Of a stretch of 64,000 nt of DNA, positions 15,329-24,846 are shown one piece after another. Each line of letters starts with the position of its first letter. Position 1 is the stretch's first letter. Origin of the DNA: an uncultured Desulfobacter sp. Its GTDB lineage: Bacteria; Desulfobacterota; Desulfobacteria; Desulfobacterales; Desulfobacteraceae. The notes beneath the pieces were generated by a model. It searched no databases, had not been told where the DNA came from, and saw only the letters and a list, made by a program, of their open reading frames with translations. Both the position numbers and the translations under genes were made by a program. The stretch is taken from positions 3,348,001 to 3,412,000 of the forward strand of contig NZ_OY762229.1 of the NCBI RefSeq assembly GCF_963665355.1. Direction: 5' to 3'.

Positions 15329-16452
15329 TTTCGCTTCCAAGCCCTGAATATTTTTTTGATACCTGGTATGTCATGCCCCACCTTAAACTTCTGCCCACCA
15401 ACGCTCTTACCTTTGACCAGTTATATACCCACTACCTTGAGGTGGGTTTTATCTATCCGGCCAAGCTTGAAAGACTTGCAGACCATCTGGACCTGATCCG
15501 GGAGAACTGGACCCGGGGATATGCCGGTGCCCTGGAACTGTTATGGACCATTGCCTACCATGACGAGAGGTTTGACAAGATGGGCAGCGTAACATGTTTC
15601 AGGACAACCAACCATGGCTGGCAGTCCCAGCACCTGACCTCCCAGAACCATGCTGCCGGACTTTTTTCATTGCTGCTGGCAGCCCATGGTGAGGGGGTTT
15701 TTATTAATTGTGCAGCCATGCAGAACTGGTATTCACCCACCAACGCCTTTGCCATGAAAATTTACGACCGCATTCCCCGGGTTCTTGGCCCAAGGGATTC
15801 AACCTGCCGGCTGTTGAATTATTTTTGGGTAAATCCTTTGCGGTTTTCGCCACTATCCAGGCAATTCAGGGTGGTTCGGTGCCGGGACAACGAGCGCAGC
15901 CTGGTTCGGATGATGGCCAGGCGTTTGAGGGGCGATGTCTACTGCAGGGCCGAGGAGCTTGAAAGCGATGACATTGAGCTTGATTCTCTGGATAGAGTAT
16001 ATCGCCGGTATGGTCTTCGCCGACGGCGTTTTATCTGGGTGGCCGTGGACAGGGTTTCGGGTGAGCCCCTGGGCATGATTGTGGCCCACCGGGGGCCTTT
16101 GGGTTTAAGTTTTAGCTTCCTGGAGAACCGCTGTGATCTTTTGGTGGATCCGGATCTTGCTTTTGAGCAGAAAAAAGAGATTTCAAGCCTTTTGATTGCC
16201 CGGGCGGCCCAGGCTTATTTTGACTCCCGGGCGCTGCCGGCATACCCCTTGGCCGACCTGGTGGTGATCGCTCCGGAAGATATCCAACAGGTATTGCTGG
16301 ATATCGGCGGCGTAAAGACCCGGCAGTATTACCAGGGGATTTGGCTCAATGCCGGGTTTGAGAAATGGAAAAAATATATGACCCGGGTATTTTCTCCAGT
16401 GATCCAGCGGTTTGAAAGGCAGAGCCGGGCTAACGAACCGGTCGGTATTTGA
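15325..16452 (+). CDS. Uncharacterised protein, possibly GNAT-like, coupled to a methyltransferase
   Basis: This 375-aa soluble protein has no confident family. It is rich in Arg and aromatic residues. The region RRRFIWVAVDRVSGEPLGMI resembles a GNAT beta-strand core with a substrate loop, and a distal half with ISSLLIARAAQAYF could be the CoA-binding helix, but the usual Q/RxxGxG/A is not visible. Four-base overlap with the preceding methyltransferase shows translational coupling. A terminator follows at 16475-16519. Confidence 0.5.
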   Translation: MISLPSPEYFFDTWYVMPHLKLLPTNALTFDQLYTHYLEVGFIYPAKLERLADHLDLIRENWTRGYAGALELLWTIAYHDERFDKMGSVTCFRTTNHGWQSQHLTSQNHAAGLFSLLLAAHGEGVFINCAAMQNWYSPTNAFAMKIYDRIPRVLGPRDSTCRLLNYFWVNPLRFSPLSRQFRVVRCRDNERSLVRMMARRLRGDVYCRAEELESDDIELDSLDRVYRRYGLRRRRFIWVAVDRVSGEPLGMIVAHRGPLGLSFSFLENRCDLLVDPDLAFEQKKEISSLLIARAAQAYFDSRALPAYPLADLVVIAPEDIQQVLLDIGGVKTRQYYQGIWLNAGFEKWKKYMTRVFSPVIQRFERQSRANEPVGI

Positions 16453-16474
16453 TTCAGACCAGCATATGTTTGAG

Positions 16475-16519
16475 GGGAGCCCGGGGGACCCCCCAAAGGA
16501 ATTTTTCGCCAGGGCTCCC
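16475..16519 (+). terminator. Terminator-like hairpin after the methyltransferase pair
   Basis: GGGAGCCC (16475-16482) pairs with GGGCTCCC (16512-16519). An internal GGGG/CCCC stem can form between them, and TTTACATTTTC follows on the plus strand. Its position just after the 375-aa gene fits transcription termination, although the T tract is interrupted. Confidence 0.6.
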
Positions 16520-16699
16520 TTTACATTTTCACTGTTTTGGGAATAAATGGGAAATTGAATAAAAAAATTAGTAAAAAAAGATTTATTAAAGCAACAAGGT
16601 TGTTTTTAGGATATAAGGGTCACAAAGAAGAGCCACAACGCCTTAGGTTAATACGATGCAGACGGCTGTAATTGTAAAGCCATGAAAGACCGTAACTGA

Positions 16700-18787
16700 A
16701 TGGAAGCTGATTCGAGCAATACCCACAAAGAGTTATACAACAGCCTGATCCTTGATACATATGTAAGGCTGATAAAGGATAAGTATCCTGATATTGAGAT
16801 TCAGGATCTCATGGACTATGCCGGGATTGAAAATTATGAGATCGGGGATTATTCCGTATGGTTCACCCAGAAACAGGTCAATTATTTTCATGAGCGTTTG
16901 AGCACGCTCACCGATAATATGAAAATCGCCTGGGAAGCCGGACGCTATGCCGCCAATCCCAAATGCATGGGAGAGATGCGAGGCATGGTTTTTTCTGCGG
17001 GCGGGATAAGGCGAGCTTATGAAATGATCGGAAAATATGCCCGTCACCTGAACCGGTCATCCAGCTATACCACGAGAGTGATTTCCAGTAATAAAGTTGA
17101 ACTTGTCGTGTCACCCCATGACGGGGTTCAGGAGGGTGCTTTCCAGTGCCAAAACCGGCTGGGAAATCTGCGGGGCATTGCCGATGTGTTTTCCCATAAA
17201 GATGTTGCCATTTCCCATCCCGAGTGCATATTCAAGGGTGGCCGGGTGTGCCGGTATGAGGTCAGCTGGCGGGATACAGCTTCTTCAGTTTTTGCGCCCT
17301 TATCCTGGGTTTCGCTTTTTGTTACAATCATCATTTTTGCTGTGTCCCAATCTTTGACCGACGTATCTGTACCCCAAGGTGCCGGGCTTGTGTCCCTGCT
17401 GGTGACCTTCGGGCTGGGCTGGGCCAACCAGATGGCCAAGGCCAGGGTACTGCAGCAATCCTTGAACGGAATATACACCACCAAGGAGGAGTTGCTCAGC
17501 CAAATTGAAATCAATGCAGAAAACTCAAGGGTTATTATCGATATTGGACAGGCCCTGGGCATGGAGGGTACCGACACCCAACTTTTTGAACGGGCCGCCC
17601 GAATCGCCGGCAGCCATATGAAATATGACCTGGTGATGATCATGATCGCCAATGAAGAAAAAACCGTACTCTCCTATGGCGGGGGGTATGGCTTTACCGA
17701 GGCGGAAAAACAGCAGGTCGCACAATACAGCATTTCCCTGGATGACCCGTCCCAGGGGGTGTTTTACGAGGCGTTCCGGCATGATGAAACCATACTGGTC
17801 AATGATATGGAGTGGCTGAAAAATAAATCCACCACCAGAAGTTTTCAACTGGCCGATCTGGTCCGGCCCTTTTCCTTCATTGCCAGTCCCATTGATGTGA
17901 ACGCGGAACCCATCGGTCTACTCATCGTCGGCAACAATATCACCCCGGAACTTCTGGATAGAAATGACAAGCATCTGATCATGGGGGTAGCCCAGCAGAT
18001 CGGCACTCTTTACCGGCGGCAGAAATATGAAAAGCAGCAGGCCGAGCTAAAGAATCAGATTGTGCAGCTTCAGAAAATGGAGACCCTCGGGGTATTGGCA
18101 GGCGGCATTGCCCATGATTTTAATAATATTTTGCTGCCCATCCTGGGGTATACGGACTTAAGCCTTGCCATATGCTCCGACGGTGAGCAGATTCAGGAAT
18201 ATCTGATCCGAATCAAGAAAGCAGTTGTGCGGGCCCAGGAACTGGTGGGGCAGATCCTGGCATTCAGCCGCCAGGGCAAAAAGGAGCTTATTCGCTGCCA
18301 TCCCGGCCCCATTGTAAAGGAAGCCCTGAAACTGCTTGGTGCCTCGGTGCCCGAAATCATAAAGATAGAGTCCCAGATCCCGGAAACACTTGCGCCGATC
18401 ATGGCTGATCCCACCCAGATCCATCAGCTTGTCATGAATCTTTGCACCAATGCATATCATGCCATGTCTGAAACAGGCGGTGTTATCAGGGTTCGTCTGG
18501 ATCAGGTCCTTATTAAGGCAAGACCGTTGGTGGATGTGCGCCGGATGCTTGCCGGAAATTATCTTCACCTGCAGGTGGAGGATACCGGCCACGGTATGAC
18601 CAAAGAGGTGATGGACAATATTTTTGAACCCTATTTTACCACCAAGAAGGTGGGAAAGGGTACCGGTCTCGGGCTTTCCATCGTACAGAAAATTGTGACC
18701 CATCTTAAAGGATATGTTTTTGTGGACAGCAGGCAGGGCCGGGGAAGCTGTTTTGATGTTTACCTGCCCCAGCAGGACGAGGTCTAA
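16700..18787 (+). CDS. Membrane sensor histidine kinase (N-terminal sensor, GAF, HisKA, HATPase)
   Basis: This 695-aa kinase has a cytoplasmic N-terminal domain of about 190 residues, ending in HPECIFKGGRVCRYEVSW and resembling ligand-binding domains with a conserved Cys-x-Tyr motif. Two close hydrophobic segments (about 198-245) follow, then a GAF-like domain (about 275-440). The HisKA segment holds the phospho-acceptor in GGIAHDFNNIL, and the ATPase has NLCTNAYHAM, DTGHGM, FEPYFTTK and GTGLGLS. There is no receiver domain and no adjacent response regulator, so its partner lies elsewhere. The signal is unknown. Confidence 0.8.
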   Translation: MEADSSNTHKELYNSLILDTYVRLIKDKYPDIEIQDLMDYAGIENYEIGDYSVWFTQKQVNYFHERLSTLTDNMKIAWEAGRYAANPKCMGEMRGMVFSAGGIRRAYEMIGKYARHLNRSSSYTTRVISSNKVELVVSPHDGVQEGAFQCQNRLGNLRGIADVFSHKDVAISHPECIFKGGRVCRYEVSWRDTASSVFAPLSWVSLFVTIIIFAVSQSLTDVSVPQGAGLVSLLVTFGLGWANQMAKARVLQQSLNGIYTTKEELLSQIEINAENSRVIIDIGQALGMEGTDTQLFERAARIAGSHMKYDLVMIMIANEEKTVLSYGGGYGFTEAEKQQVAQYSISLDDPSQGVFYEAFRHDETILVNDMEWLKNKSTTRSFQLADLVRPFSFIASPIDVNAEPIGLLIVGNNITPELLDRNDKHLIMGVAQQIGTLYRRQKYEKQQAELKNQIVQLQKMETLGVLAGGIAHDFNNILLPILGYTDLSLAICSDGEQIQEYLIRIKKAVVRAQELVGQILAFSRQGKKELIRCHPGPIVKEALKLLGASVPEIIKIESQIPETLAPIMADPTQIHQLVMNLCTNAYHAMSETGGVIRVRLDQVLIKARPLVDVRRMLAGNYLHLQVEDTGHGMTKEVMDNIFEPYFTTKKVGKGTGLGLSIVQKIVTHLKGYVFVDSRQGRGSCFDVYLPQQDEV

Positions 18788-18873
18788 GGCCCACGTTCCA
18801 TCTGAAAATGTCGTTCTGGCTTGCCAACGTATTGTAACTAAAAGTACGGTAAACAAATAAAGGAAAAAAAACT

Positions 18874-19536
18874 ATGAGCTATCAGCATGTGTTTAACGAC
18901 GGGTCCGTATGTGACCTGCCGGTGGGAAAGGTGGTTTGCGTCGGCCGCAATTATGTGGATCATATCAAAGAACTGGATAATCCCATGCCAACGGAGCCCA
19001 TATTGTTTATCAAACCGGCAACATCGCTGCAGCCCATCAGCCAGCCCATTGTGATCCCTGATTTCACCACGGACTGCCATAATGAGACGGAGCTTTCAGT
19101 GTTGATCGGTAAAAAGATCAGCAAAGCAGGCCGGGAAGAGGTGAAGGACGCTGTGGCGGGGTATGGAGTAGCATTGGATTTGACCCTGCGGGATATCCAG
19201 GCACAGCTCAAGAAAAAAGGGTTGCCCTGGGAAAAGGCAAAAGCCTTTGACGGTTCCTGCCCGATTTCACCCTTTATTGGACCTGACGCTCTTGCCAACC
19301 CCCAGGATACACAACTGAAACTGGTGGTGAATGGAGCGGTGCGCCAGAATGAGAGTACCCGGCTGATGATTAACCCCATCTTTGATCTGATTGCCTATAT
19401 GACGGGCTTTTTTACTTTGTTGCCCGGAGATATCGTACTCACCGGAACCCCGGCCGGTGTGGCGGGTCTGAAATCAGGTGACAGGCTTGAGTTGACCCTT
19501 GACGGTCGTTTTGACTTCAGTACATCTGTGGCCTGA
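18874..19536 (+). CDS. Fumarylacetoacetate hydrolase family protein
   Basis: This 220-aa cytoplasmic protein has the FAH-fold landmarks CVGRNYVDHIKEL, EPILFIKPATSL, HNETELSVLIGK (metal-binding acidic residues) and GDIVLTGTPAGV. Family members act on beta-diketones and related acids as hydrolases, decarboxylases or tautomerases such as oxaloacetate tautomerase; the exact reaction is not readable here. AAAGGAA precedes the ATG. A decayed copy of bases 18970-19105 recurs at 25199-25335. Confidence 0.85.
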   Translation: MSYQHVFNDGSVCDLPVGKVVCVGRNYVDHIKELDNPMPTEPILFIKPATSLQPISQPIVIPDFTTDCHNETELSVLIGKKISKAGREEVKDAVAGYGVALDLTLRDIQAQLKKKGLPWEKAKAFDGSCPISPFIGPDALANPQDTQLKLVVNGAVRQNESTRLMINPIFDLIAYMTGFFTLLPGDIVLTGTPAGVAGLKSGDRLELTLDGRFDFSTSVA

Positions 19537-19573
19537 ACCGGGTTTTCTGTTGGCAAATTGTTTTTCTTTTTTA

Positions 19574-19602
19574 TTGACAACCGCGATGGCAGTTTATTAG
19601 AA
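19574..19602 (+). promoter_or_regulatory. Promoter of the btuB riboswitch transcript
   Basis: TTGACA at 19574-19579 is followed 17 bp later by TTAGAA, or at 15 bp by TATTAG. It lies about 35 bp upstream of the cobalamin aptamer, so it probably drives the riboswitch and the receptor gene. The -35 is perfect and the -10 is weak. Confidence 0.5.
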
Positions 19603-19635
19603 GAATCATTCTTAGTTGATCAGGTGCGTGTAAAA

Positions 19636-19806
19636 AACGCTGGTGCCGTCTGTCCAAATGGATATCGACGGCCCAAGGGAATCCCGTGGGAATCGGGAAC
19701 AGGCCCGCTGCTGTAACCGGGGACGAAACCTGCAAAAACCACTGGCCTCGTGCCGGGAAGGTGCAGGGACAAGGAAGAGCCGGAAGTCAGAAGACCTGCC
19801 TGGACA
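19636..19806 (+). ncRNA. Cobalamin riboswitch upstream of the TonB receptor
   Basis: The aptamer contains the standard cobalamin elements in order: GGTGCC at 19642, the AGGGAA stretch, GCTGCTGTAACCGGGGACGA (B12 box core region), a CACTGG element, and the closing GGAAGTCAGAAGACCTGCC. It senses adenosylcobalamin or related corrinoids. The terminator at 19870-19904 and the receptor gene follow. A second, inverted riboswitch lies at 24990-25156. Confidence 0.95.
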
Positions 19807-19869
19807 AAGTGCCGTATACCCCGTGGACAGGGCAGGCGCGCCAGATCCTTTCGGATAGTTATGGGAAAT

Positions 19870-19904
19870 CCCCGGATCGTATATTTGCGGTCCGGGTTTT
19901 TTTT
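19870..19904 (+). terminator. Rho-independent terminator, expression platform of the riboswitch
   Basis: CCCCGGATC pairs with GGTCCGGG, followed by eight T residues (19897-19904). It sits between the aptamer and the receptor's SD (TAGGAGGG), so control is probably by transcription attenuation: ligand binding favours termination. Confidence 0.8.
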
Positions 19905-19952
19905 ATGCCCCGGGCCTAACGTTTTTTTCAATATGTTAGGAGGGTAAAAAAG

Positions 19953-21929
19953 ATGAGAAAAGAAGGTGTTGGTTTATCCAAAATCTTGATGCTGATGTGT
20001 ACTGTAGCCCTCATGCTCTGTACAGATTCTGCACTGGGTGCAGAGACGGTTCAAGAGATAGAGGGCGAACAGGTCTGGGGCAGACGGATTGAGGAACGGC
20101 TGTCTTCCGAGCTTCAGGAGTTCGGGCACCAGGTTACGATCATCCGGGGTGAGGAGATGGAAAAGGCCGGTATCGTGGATCTGCAGCAGGCCCTTGAAAC
20201 CATGGTGCCAGGATTTTATGTCGCCCCCAAAACCAGCCGGGGGGATTATTCCAATTTCAGGCTGCACGGCAGTTCAAATATTTTATGGCTCCTGGACGGC
20301 GTAAGACTCAACAACCGGTTATACGGCGCAGGATACCTGGACAGTATCAGCATCCGTACAGTGGACCGCATCGAAATCCTGAAGGGGGGTGAAGGGCTTT
20401 TCTACGGAACCGACGCCACTGGGGGTGTTGTGAATATTATAACAAAATCCGTTTCCAAGGACGTTACAGGGCAGGCCGGTGCAAGCATTGGAACCAAAGA
20501 CTACAAAGACCTGTACGGCCATGTGTCCGACTCCTTTAACGGCCACGGGTTTATGGTGTTTGGAAGCCATGAGGGGTGGGAAGGGTATTATCCATTTAAC
20601 GATGAAGACACCCAAAGGGCGGGAAGTGCCAATTTTCGTGATCGTGAGTACGACAGGACTGTTACCGGCATAAAATACAGCAAGGAATTCAATCTGGGAG
20701 AGCGGGCGGTGTTCAAGGCCCATGCCCAGCGGAACCAGGGGGATTTCGACTATGCCTATATCAACGGCCAGACCGCGGTGAACGACAGGACAGAGGATAT
20801 TGCCTTTCTCAAATGGGATCATGACGTTACCAAATCATTCTCCTATTATCTGAAAACCTATATCCACCGCTGGTGGACCGATTACACCAAGCAGAACGCC
20901 GACGGCACCTACGTGTTCAACGCATCGGAATGGGGCTACCAGGACACTGGTGTCAATCTCATGGGCAGTTTTTCCTTTGAGCAGGGCCACGAATTACTCA
21001 TGGGTGGTGATTATCAGAATTACTGGGCCAGGGATGAGGTCTGGCAGATCGCGGACAAAAGGGAAGAAGTCTATGCTTTGTTCGCCCAGATCAGGCCCTA
21101 TCTGTCATTTTCACCCCGTACCCGGATCGCACTTGGCACCCGGTACAACACCACCGATGAAACCGACAAACTGATATGGAACGTAAGTGTCAGAACGCCC
21201 ATAAACGGTCCGCTCTATTTTAGGGGAATGGTCGGCACCTCTTTTTGTTTGCCCACAGCCGAGCAGCTTTATCTGGATGAGGACGGATCTTACGGCAACC
21301 CGGATCTGGAACCGGAAGAAAGCTTTAACATAGACCTGGGGCTGGGTGCCACCATGGGACGGTTTGACGGGGAGATCGGATACTACTACCAGAAAATCGA
21401 CAATATGATTTCAAGCGTTGACGACGGCTCCGGGGACTATACCTTTGAAAATACTGATGACCAGACAACAATCAAAGGGGTTGAGCTTCAATTTAATGCC
21501 CGGATCACAAATCAAATTCGCCTTCTGACCAGCTACACCTATGCTCATGCCCGAAAAGGCGACAGCGACGAACAGATCGCGGACACCCCGGAGTGGTACG
21601 CAAAAGCCGCACTTCAGTGCCGTCATTCTTCTGGAAACTTTGGACTTGATCTGCAGACCCGGTACATCGGGGATACCTGTTCTTCCTACACCGACGGCAA
21701 CGGCGATCCAGAAGAATACGGAAACTACTTTGTGGCGGACATGTCAGGCTTTGTCCGGTTCGGAAGGCATAGCCGTCACAGAATTACCCTGCGCCTGGAA
21801 AACCTTCTTGACAATGAATACACCACCAGGCAGAATCGCATCAGGGATGCCGACACCGGAGATTATTTTGTCTATGACTGGCTGTCGGCAGGCTTTTTGG
21901 CCACCATCGGTTACTCATATTCGTTCTAA
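19953..21929 (+). CDS. btuB: TonB-dependent vitamin B12 receptor (BtuB-like)
   Basis: This 658-aa outer-membrane receptor has a signal peptide (about 1-30, ending DSALGAE). Its plug carries VTIIRGEEMEKAGIVDLQQA, a LDGVRLNNRLYG loop, RIEILKGGEGLFYGTDATGG and VVNIITK, and its barrel ends in aromatic YSYSF. The cobalamin riboswitch in its leader makes corrinoid the likely ligand, and a convergent ABC operon with its own riboswitch supplies the inner-membrane step. TAGGAGGG at 19937 sets the ATG. Confidence 0.85.
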   Translation: MRKEGVGLSKILMLMCTVALMLCTDSALGAETVQEIEGEQVWGRRIEERLSSELQEFGHQVTIIRGEEMEKAGIVDLQQALETMVPGFYVAPKTSRGDYSNFRLHGSSNILWLLDGVRLNNRLYGAGYLDSISIRTVDRIEILKGGEGLFYGTDATGGVVNIITKSVSKDVTGQAGASIGTKDYKDLYGHVSDSFNGHGFMVFGSHEGWEGYYPFNDEDTQRAGSANFRDREYDRTVTGIKYSKEFNLGERAVFKAHAQRNQGDFDYAYINGQTAVNDRTEDIAFLKWDHDVTKSFSYYLKTYIHRWWTDYTKQNADGTYVFNASEWGYQDTGVNLMGSFSFEQGHELLMGGDYQNYWARDEVWQIADKREEVYALFAQIRPYLSFSPRTRIALGTRYNTTDETDKLIWNVSVRTPINGPLYFRGMVGTSFCLPTAEQLYLDEDGSYGNPDLEPEESFNIDLGLGATMGRFDGEIGYYYQKIDNMISSVDDGSGDYTFENTDDQTTIKGVELQFNARITNQIRLLTSYTYAHARKGDSDEQIADTPEWYAKAALQCRHSSGNFGLDLQTRYIGDTCSSYTDGNGDPEEYGNYFVADMSGFVRFGRHSRHRITLRLENLLDNEYTTRQNRIRDADTGDYFVYDWLSAGFLATIGYSYSF

Positions 21930-21949
21930 ATCCAAAATTGAAGGAATGT

Positions 21950-22004
21950 AAAAAAAAACCGTTTTGCCGGAGGTGCCCCCCCCCCTGGACGCACCACCGG
22001 CAAA
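21950..22004 (-). terminator. Bidirectional terminator between btuB and the ABC operon
   Basis: TTTGCCGG (21963-21970) pairs with CCGGCAAA (21997-22004), extended by GGTGC/GCACC, around a run of ten C residues. On the minus strand the stem is followed by a T run (21950-21958 read as A on plus), giving a strong terminator for the ABC operon. It may also stop btuB transcription. Confidence 0.75.
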
Positions 22005-22021
22005 TCTTTGGCCGGCTGCGA

Positions 22022-22792
22022 TCAGGATAGGGGAAGGCAATAGCCCACCTGCAATTTATGCGTATCCCGGTTTTTACTGACACGAATATCGACGTGATAG
22101 ACCTCTTTGATCCTGTCTTTTGTGATTACGGACTCAGGAGGTCCGTCAGCTGCGATTTTTCCCTGGTTCATCAGGATAATCCGGTCGCAGAACATGGCTG
22201 CCAGGTTAAGGTCATGCAGGGCGGCGATGACCGGCACATTAAGTTTTCGGACAAGGCTGAGGACCTCCAGTTGGTAACGGATGTCCAAGTGGTTCGTGGG
22301 TTCGTCCAGCAAAAGGAGACAGGCTTTCTGGGCCAGGGACCGGGCAATTAAAACGCGCTGCATTTCTCCGCCTGAAAGGGTTTGAATGCTTCGTTCCTTG
22401 AGGGGTTCAAGCTTCACCTTTTTAAGGGCATCCATCACGATATCTTCATCGGTTTTCGAAATACTGCCCAGGGCGGATTTGTGGGGCGTTCTTCCGGTGA
22501 TGACCACATCATATACAGTCAGATCAAACTCATGGCTGCGCTCCTGGAGAACAACGGAAATCTGTTTTGCACACTCTTTGAGAGACAGCTGCCAGATATC
22601 TCTGCCGTTGTAGCGAATGAATCCAGCAGTGGGCCTGACAACCCGGTAGATGGTTCTAAGCAGGGAGGATTTTCCGCTGCCGTTGGGCCCGATAAGCCCG
22701 ATCATCTCCTGTTTTTCCACATTAAATTTGATGTGATTAAGAATGGGCACATCATCAAGCTGCCAGCAAACATTGTCTATTTGAAGTGTCAT
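22022..22792 (-). CDS. btuD: ABC transporter ATPase, cobalamin/iron-chelate type (BtuD/FecE-like)
   Basis: This 256-aa nucleotide-binding subunit has Walker A GPNGSGKSSLLR, signature TLSGGEMQRVLIARSLAQ, Walker B CLLLLDEPTNHLD, and a switch histidine in AALHDLNLA. It powers the adjacent permease. It is the last gene of a three-gene minus-strand operon, 5 bp after the permease, under a cobalamin riboswitch, so it most likely imports corrinoids after BtuB-type uptake. Confidence 0.85.
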   Translation of the reverse strand: MTLQIDNVCWQLDDVPILNHIKFNVEKQEMIGLIGPNGSGKSSLLRTIYRVVRPTAGFIRYNGRDIWQLSLKECAKQISVVLQERSHEFDLTVYDVVITGRTPHKSALGSISKTDEDIVMDALKKVKLEPLKERSIQTLSGGEMQRVLIARSLAQKACLLLLDEPTNHLDIRYQLEVLSLVRKLNVPVIAALHDLNLAAMFCDRIILMNQGKIAADGPPESVITKDRIKEVYHVDIRVSKNRDTHKLQVGYCLPLS

Positions 22793-22797
22793 GTACG

Positions 22798-23871
22798 TTA
22801 AAAGTTTTTTTTGTGGCGGATGAGCCAGAGGAAAAATGGCACCCCGCAGATTGATGTAATCACGCCGATGGGAATCTCCGAAGGGGCTAAAACCAATCTG
22901 GCCGCCACATCAACCCAGATCAAAAAGATGGCCCCTAAAAAAAGGCTTAAGGGAAGAACTTTTTTGTGATCCGCGCCTGTAAGCAGTCTTGACACATGCG
23001 GCATCACAAGCCCCACAAATCCGATGACTCCGCATATTGAGACAATGGCTCCGGTGATCAGAGAGGTGATGAAAAACATAAGCTTTCTGAAGTCGTTCAC
23101 GTTCAGGCCCAGTGTCGTGGCGGTCTCCTCACCCATCAAAAGCAGATTTAAGGACCTGTGCTGGGCAAGTAGAACTATCCCGCCTACCGTGATCACACCA
23201 AAGAGAAGACACACATCATGCCAGTTGGTACCGGAAAGCCCTCCAAGCAGCCAGAACAGGATCTGATGGGCGGCGCGGTCCTCGGCACCAAGAGTTAACA
23301 AACTGCACAGGGCTGAAAAAAAATAGGATATGGCAATGCCGGATAAAATGAGCCGGTCGGTTTGGAACCTCCCCTTGTAGCTGGCCATCATAAAGACAAG
23401 GAAAAATGTTGATAGTGCCCCGGCAAACGCCCCCAGGGAAATAAAATGGCCGGGCAGACCGAAAACTGTGCCTAACGCGATAATAGCCACCGCCCCCACA
23501 GAGGCGCCCGATGAAACGCCCAGCGTATAGGGGCTTGCCAAGGGATTTCGTACAATGGCCTGGATGACGGCCCCTACCAGTGATAATCCCATGCCCGCAA
23601 AGGATGCGCACAATACCCTGGGAACGCGGATGTTCCAGACAATCATCTCCTGGGGCCTTGAAAACTGTCCATGATCAAGCCCCAGTATTTTTGACACAAC
23701 AATCTGCCAGACCGATTCAGGGCGGATAAAGACAGGCCCCAAAGCAATGGCCAGAGTGGCGGATAAAATCAGCAGAGCGGTCAATACCGTGTACAGCGTA
23801 GCTGGTGACAGATAGATTGAATATAAAATACTCTTCTTGTTCCGGGGGGGGCGGGGGACACAGGCTTCCAT
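22798..23871 (-). CDS. btuC: ABC transporter permease, FecCD/BtuC family
   Basis: This 357-aa inner-membrane permease has about ten transmembrane helices. It shows the family sequences RVPRVLCASFAGMGLSLVGA, RNPLASPYTLGVSSGASVGA and IGFVGLVMPHVSRLL near the coupling-helix region. It lies 3 bp downstream of the binding-protein gene and 5 bp upstream of the ATPase gene, so the three are one operon. The family covers heme, siderophore and vitamin B12; the riboswitch favours B12. Confidence 0.85.
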   Translation of the reverse strand: MEACVPRPPRNKKSILYSIYLSPATLYTVLTALLILSATLAIALGPVFIRPESVWQIVVSKILGLDHGQFSRPQEMIVWNIRVPRVLCASFAGMGLSLVGAVIQAIVRNPLASPYTLGVSSGASVGAVAIIALGTVFGLPGHFISLGAFAGALSTFFLVFMMASYKGRFQTDRLILSGIAISYFFSALCSLLTLGAEDRAAHQILFWLLGGLSGTNWHDVCLLFGVITVGGIVLLAQHRSLNLLLMGEETATTLGLNVNDFRKLMFFITSLITGAIVSICGVIGFVGLVMPHVSRLLTGADHKKVLPLSLFLGAIFLIWVDVAARLVLAPSEIPIGVITSICGVPFFLWLIRHKKNF

Positions 23872-23874
23872 GAT

Positions 23875-24846
23875 TTAGAACTTGTCCGGATAGAGTTGCC
23901 TGGCAAGTACTTCCACACCAGCCACATTTCTGATGCCCGGAGTGGTATAGCTGAACTCGATTACGGCAAAGTGGTTGTTTTTCACGGCATCTAAGTCCCT
24001 TAATGCGTTGGTCCGCTTTAAGTAGGCTTTTTTCCCGGCGGCAGTGGACCAGCCGGCCTGGACCAGAACAATGAGATCCGGATTCAAGGCAATCACGTCC
24101 TCCCAGTTGGCGTCCTTCCATCCACCCTTGAGGGATTTGAATATATTTACGGCATTTACCGACTCAATAAGATAATTGGGCATGCCTGTACCGGCTCCCA
24201 CGAAGGGCGTTTTTTCACCGCTGTCATACCAGAAGATGGACAACTGCTTGCCGGGTTTTCCGATGCGGGCCCTGATGTTTGCCAATCTGTTTTTCATCTG
24301 GTGGACAAGTTCCTGTGCCCGTTTTTCAACACCAAAAATTTGTCCGATGTCCATCACTTCTTGAAACACATCGGACAGGGTCACAGGGTTATCCGGGTTT
24401 ATATCGTTTTTACACACAGCTGGGCTCAGGTAGGATCGGATGCCCATTTCAGCAAGATCCCTGCGGCTGCCCGCAGCCTGATCGGAAAAAGCGCTGGCAT
24501 ATCCGCCATAGACAAAATCAGGATCCACGCCCAACACCACTTCCCTGGATGGGTATTTCTGGGCGATCACCGGCACGGTTTTATAGGCTTTTTGAACAGC
24601 CGGTAAAATTTCGTCGTCAAGGTAGGCCGTACCGGCCATATGTGTTTCCAGCCCCAGCATCAGCATGACCTCTGTTGCAGACTGGTTCATGGTGACGGCC
24701 CGGCGGGGAATAAACAAAAAAGTTTGGGTAAAACCGCAGTTGGTAAGAGCGATCTTGGGGGATAATGGGCCTGTATTTGCCGGGAATGCCGACGCAGGCA
24801 GGGTCAGGGCCATTGCAACTACGAGTCTTAAGAAATATCTGTTCAT
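23875..24846 (-). CDS. btuF: Periplasmic corrinoid/iron-chelate binding protein (BtuF-like)
   Basis: The likely start is the ATG at 24846 (CGGAGAAAAAAAG just upstream), giving 323 aa with a signal peptide MNRYFLRLVVAMALTLPASA. The mature part has the type III binding-protein layout: RRAVTMNQSATEVMLMLGLE near the N-terminus, a long backbone helix, and NWEDVIALNPDLIVL in the second lobe. It delivers substrate to the permease. It heads the operon behind a minus-strand cobalamin riboswitch. An upstream in-frame start would add 16 residues and break the signal peptide, so it is disfavoured. Confidence 0.8.
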   Translation of the reverse strand: MNRYFLRLVVAMALTLPASAFPANTGPLSPKIALTNCGFTQTFLFIPRRAVTMNQSATEVMLMLGLETHMAGTAYLDDEILPAVQKAYKTVPVIAQKYPSREVVLGVDPDFVYGGYASAFSDQAAGSRRDLAEMGIRSYLSPAVCKNDINPDNPVTLSDVFQEVMDIGQIFGVEKRAQELVHQMKNRLANIRARIGKPGKQLSIFWYDSGEKTPFVGAGTGMPNYLIESVNAVNIFKSLKGGWKDANWEDVIALNPDLIVLVQAGWSTAAGKKAYLKRTNALRDLDAVKNNHFAVIEFSYTTPGIRNVAGVEVLARQLYPDKF

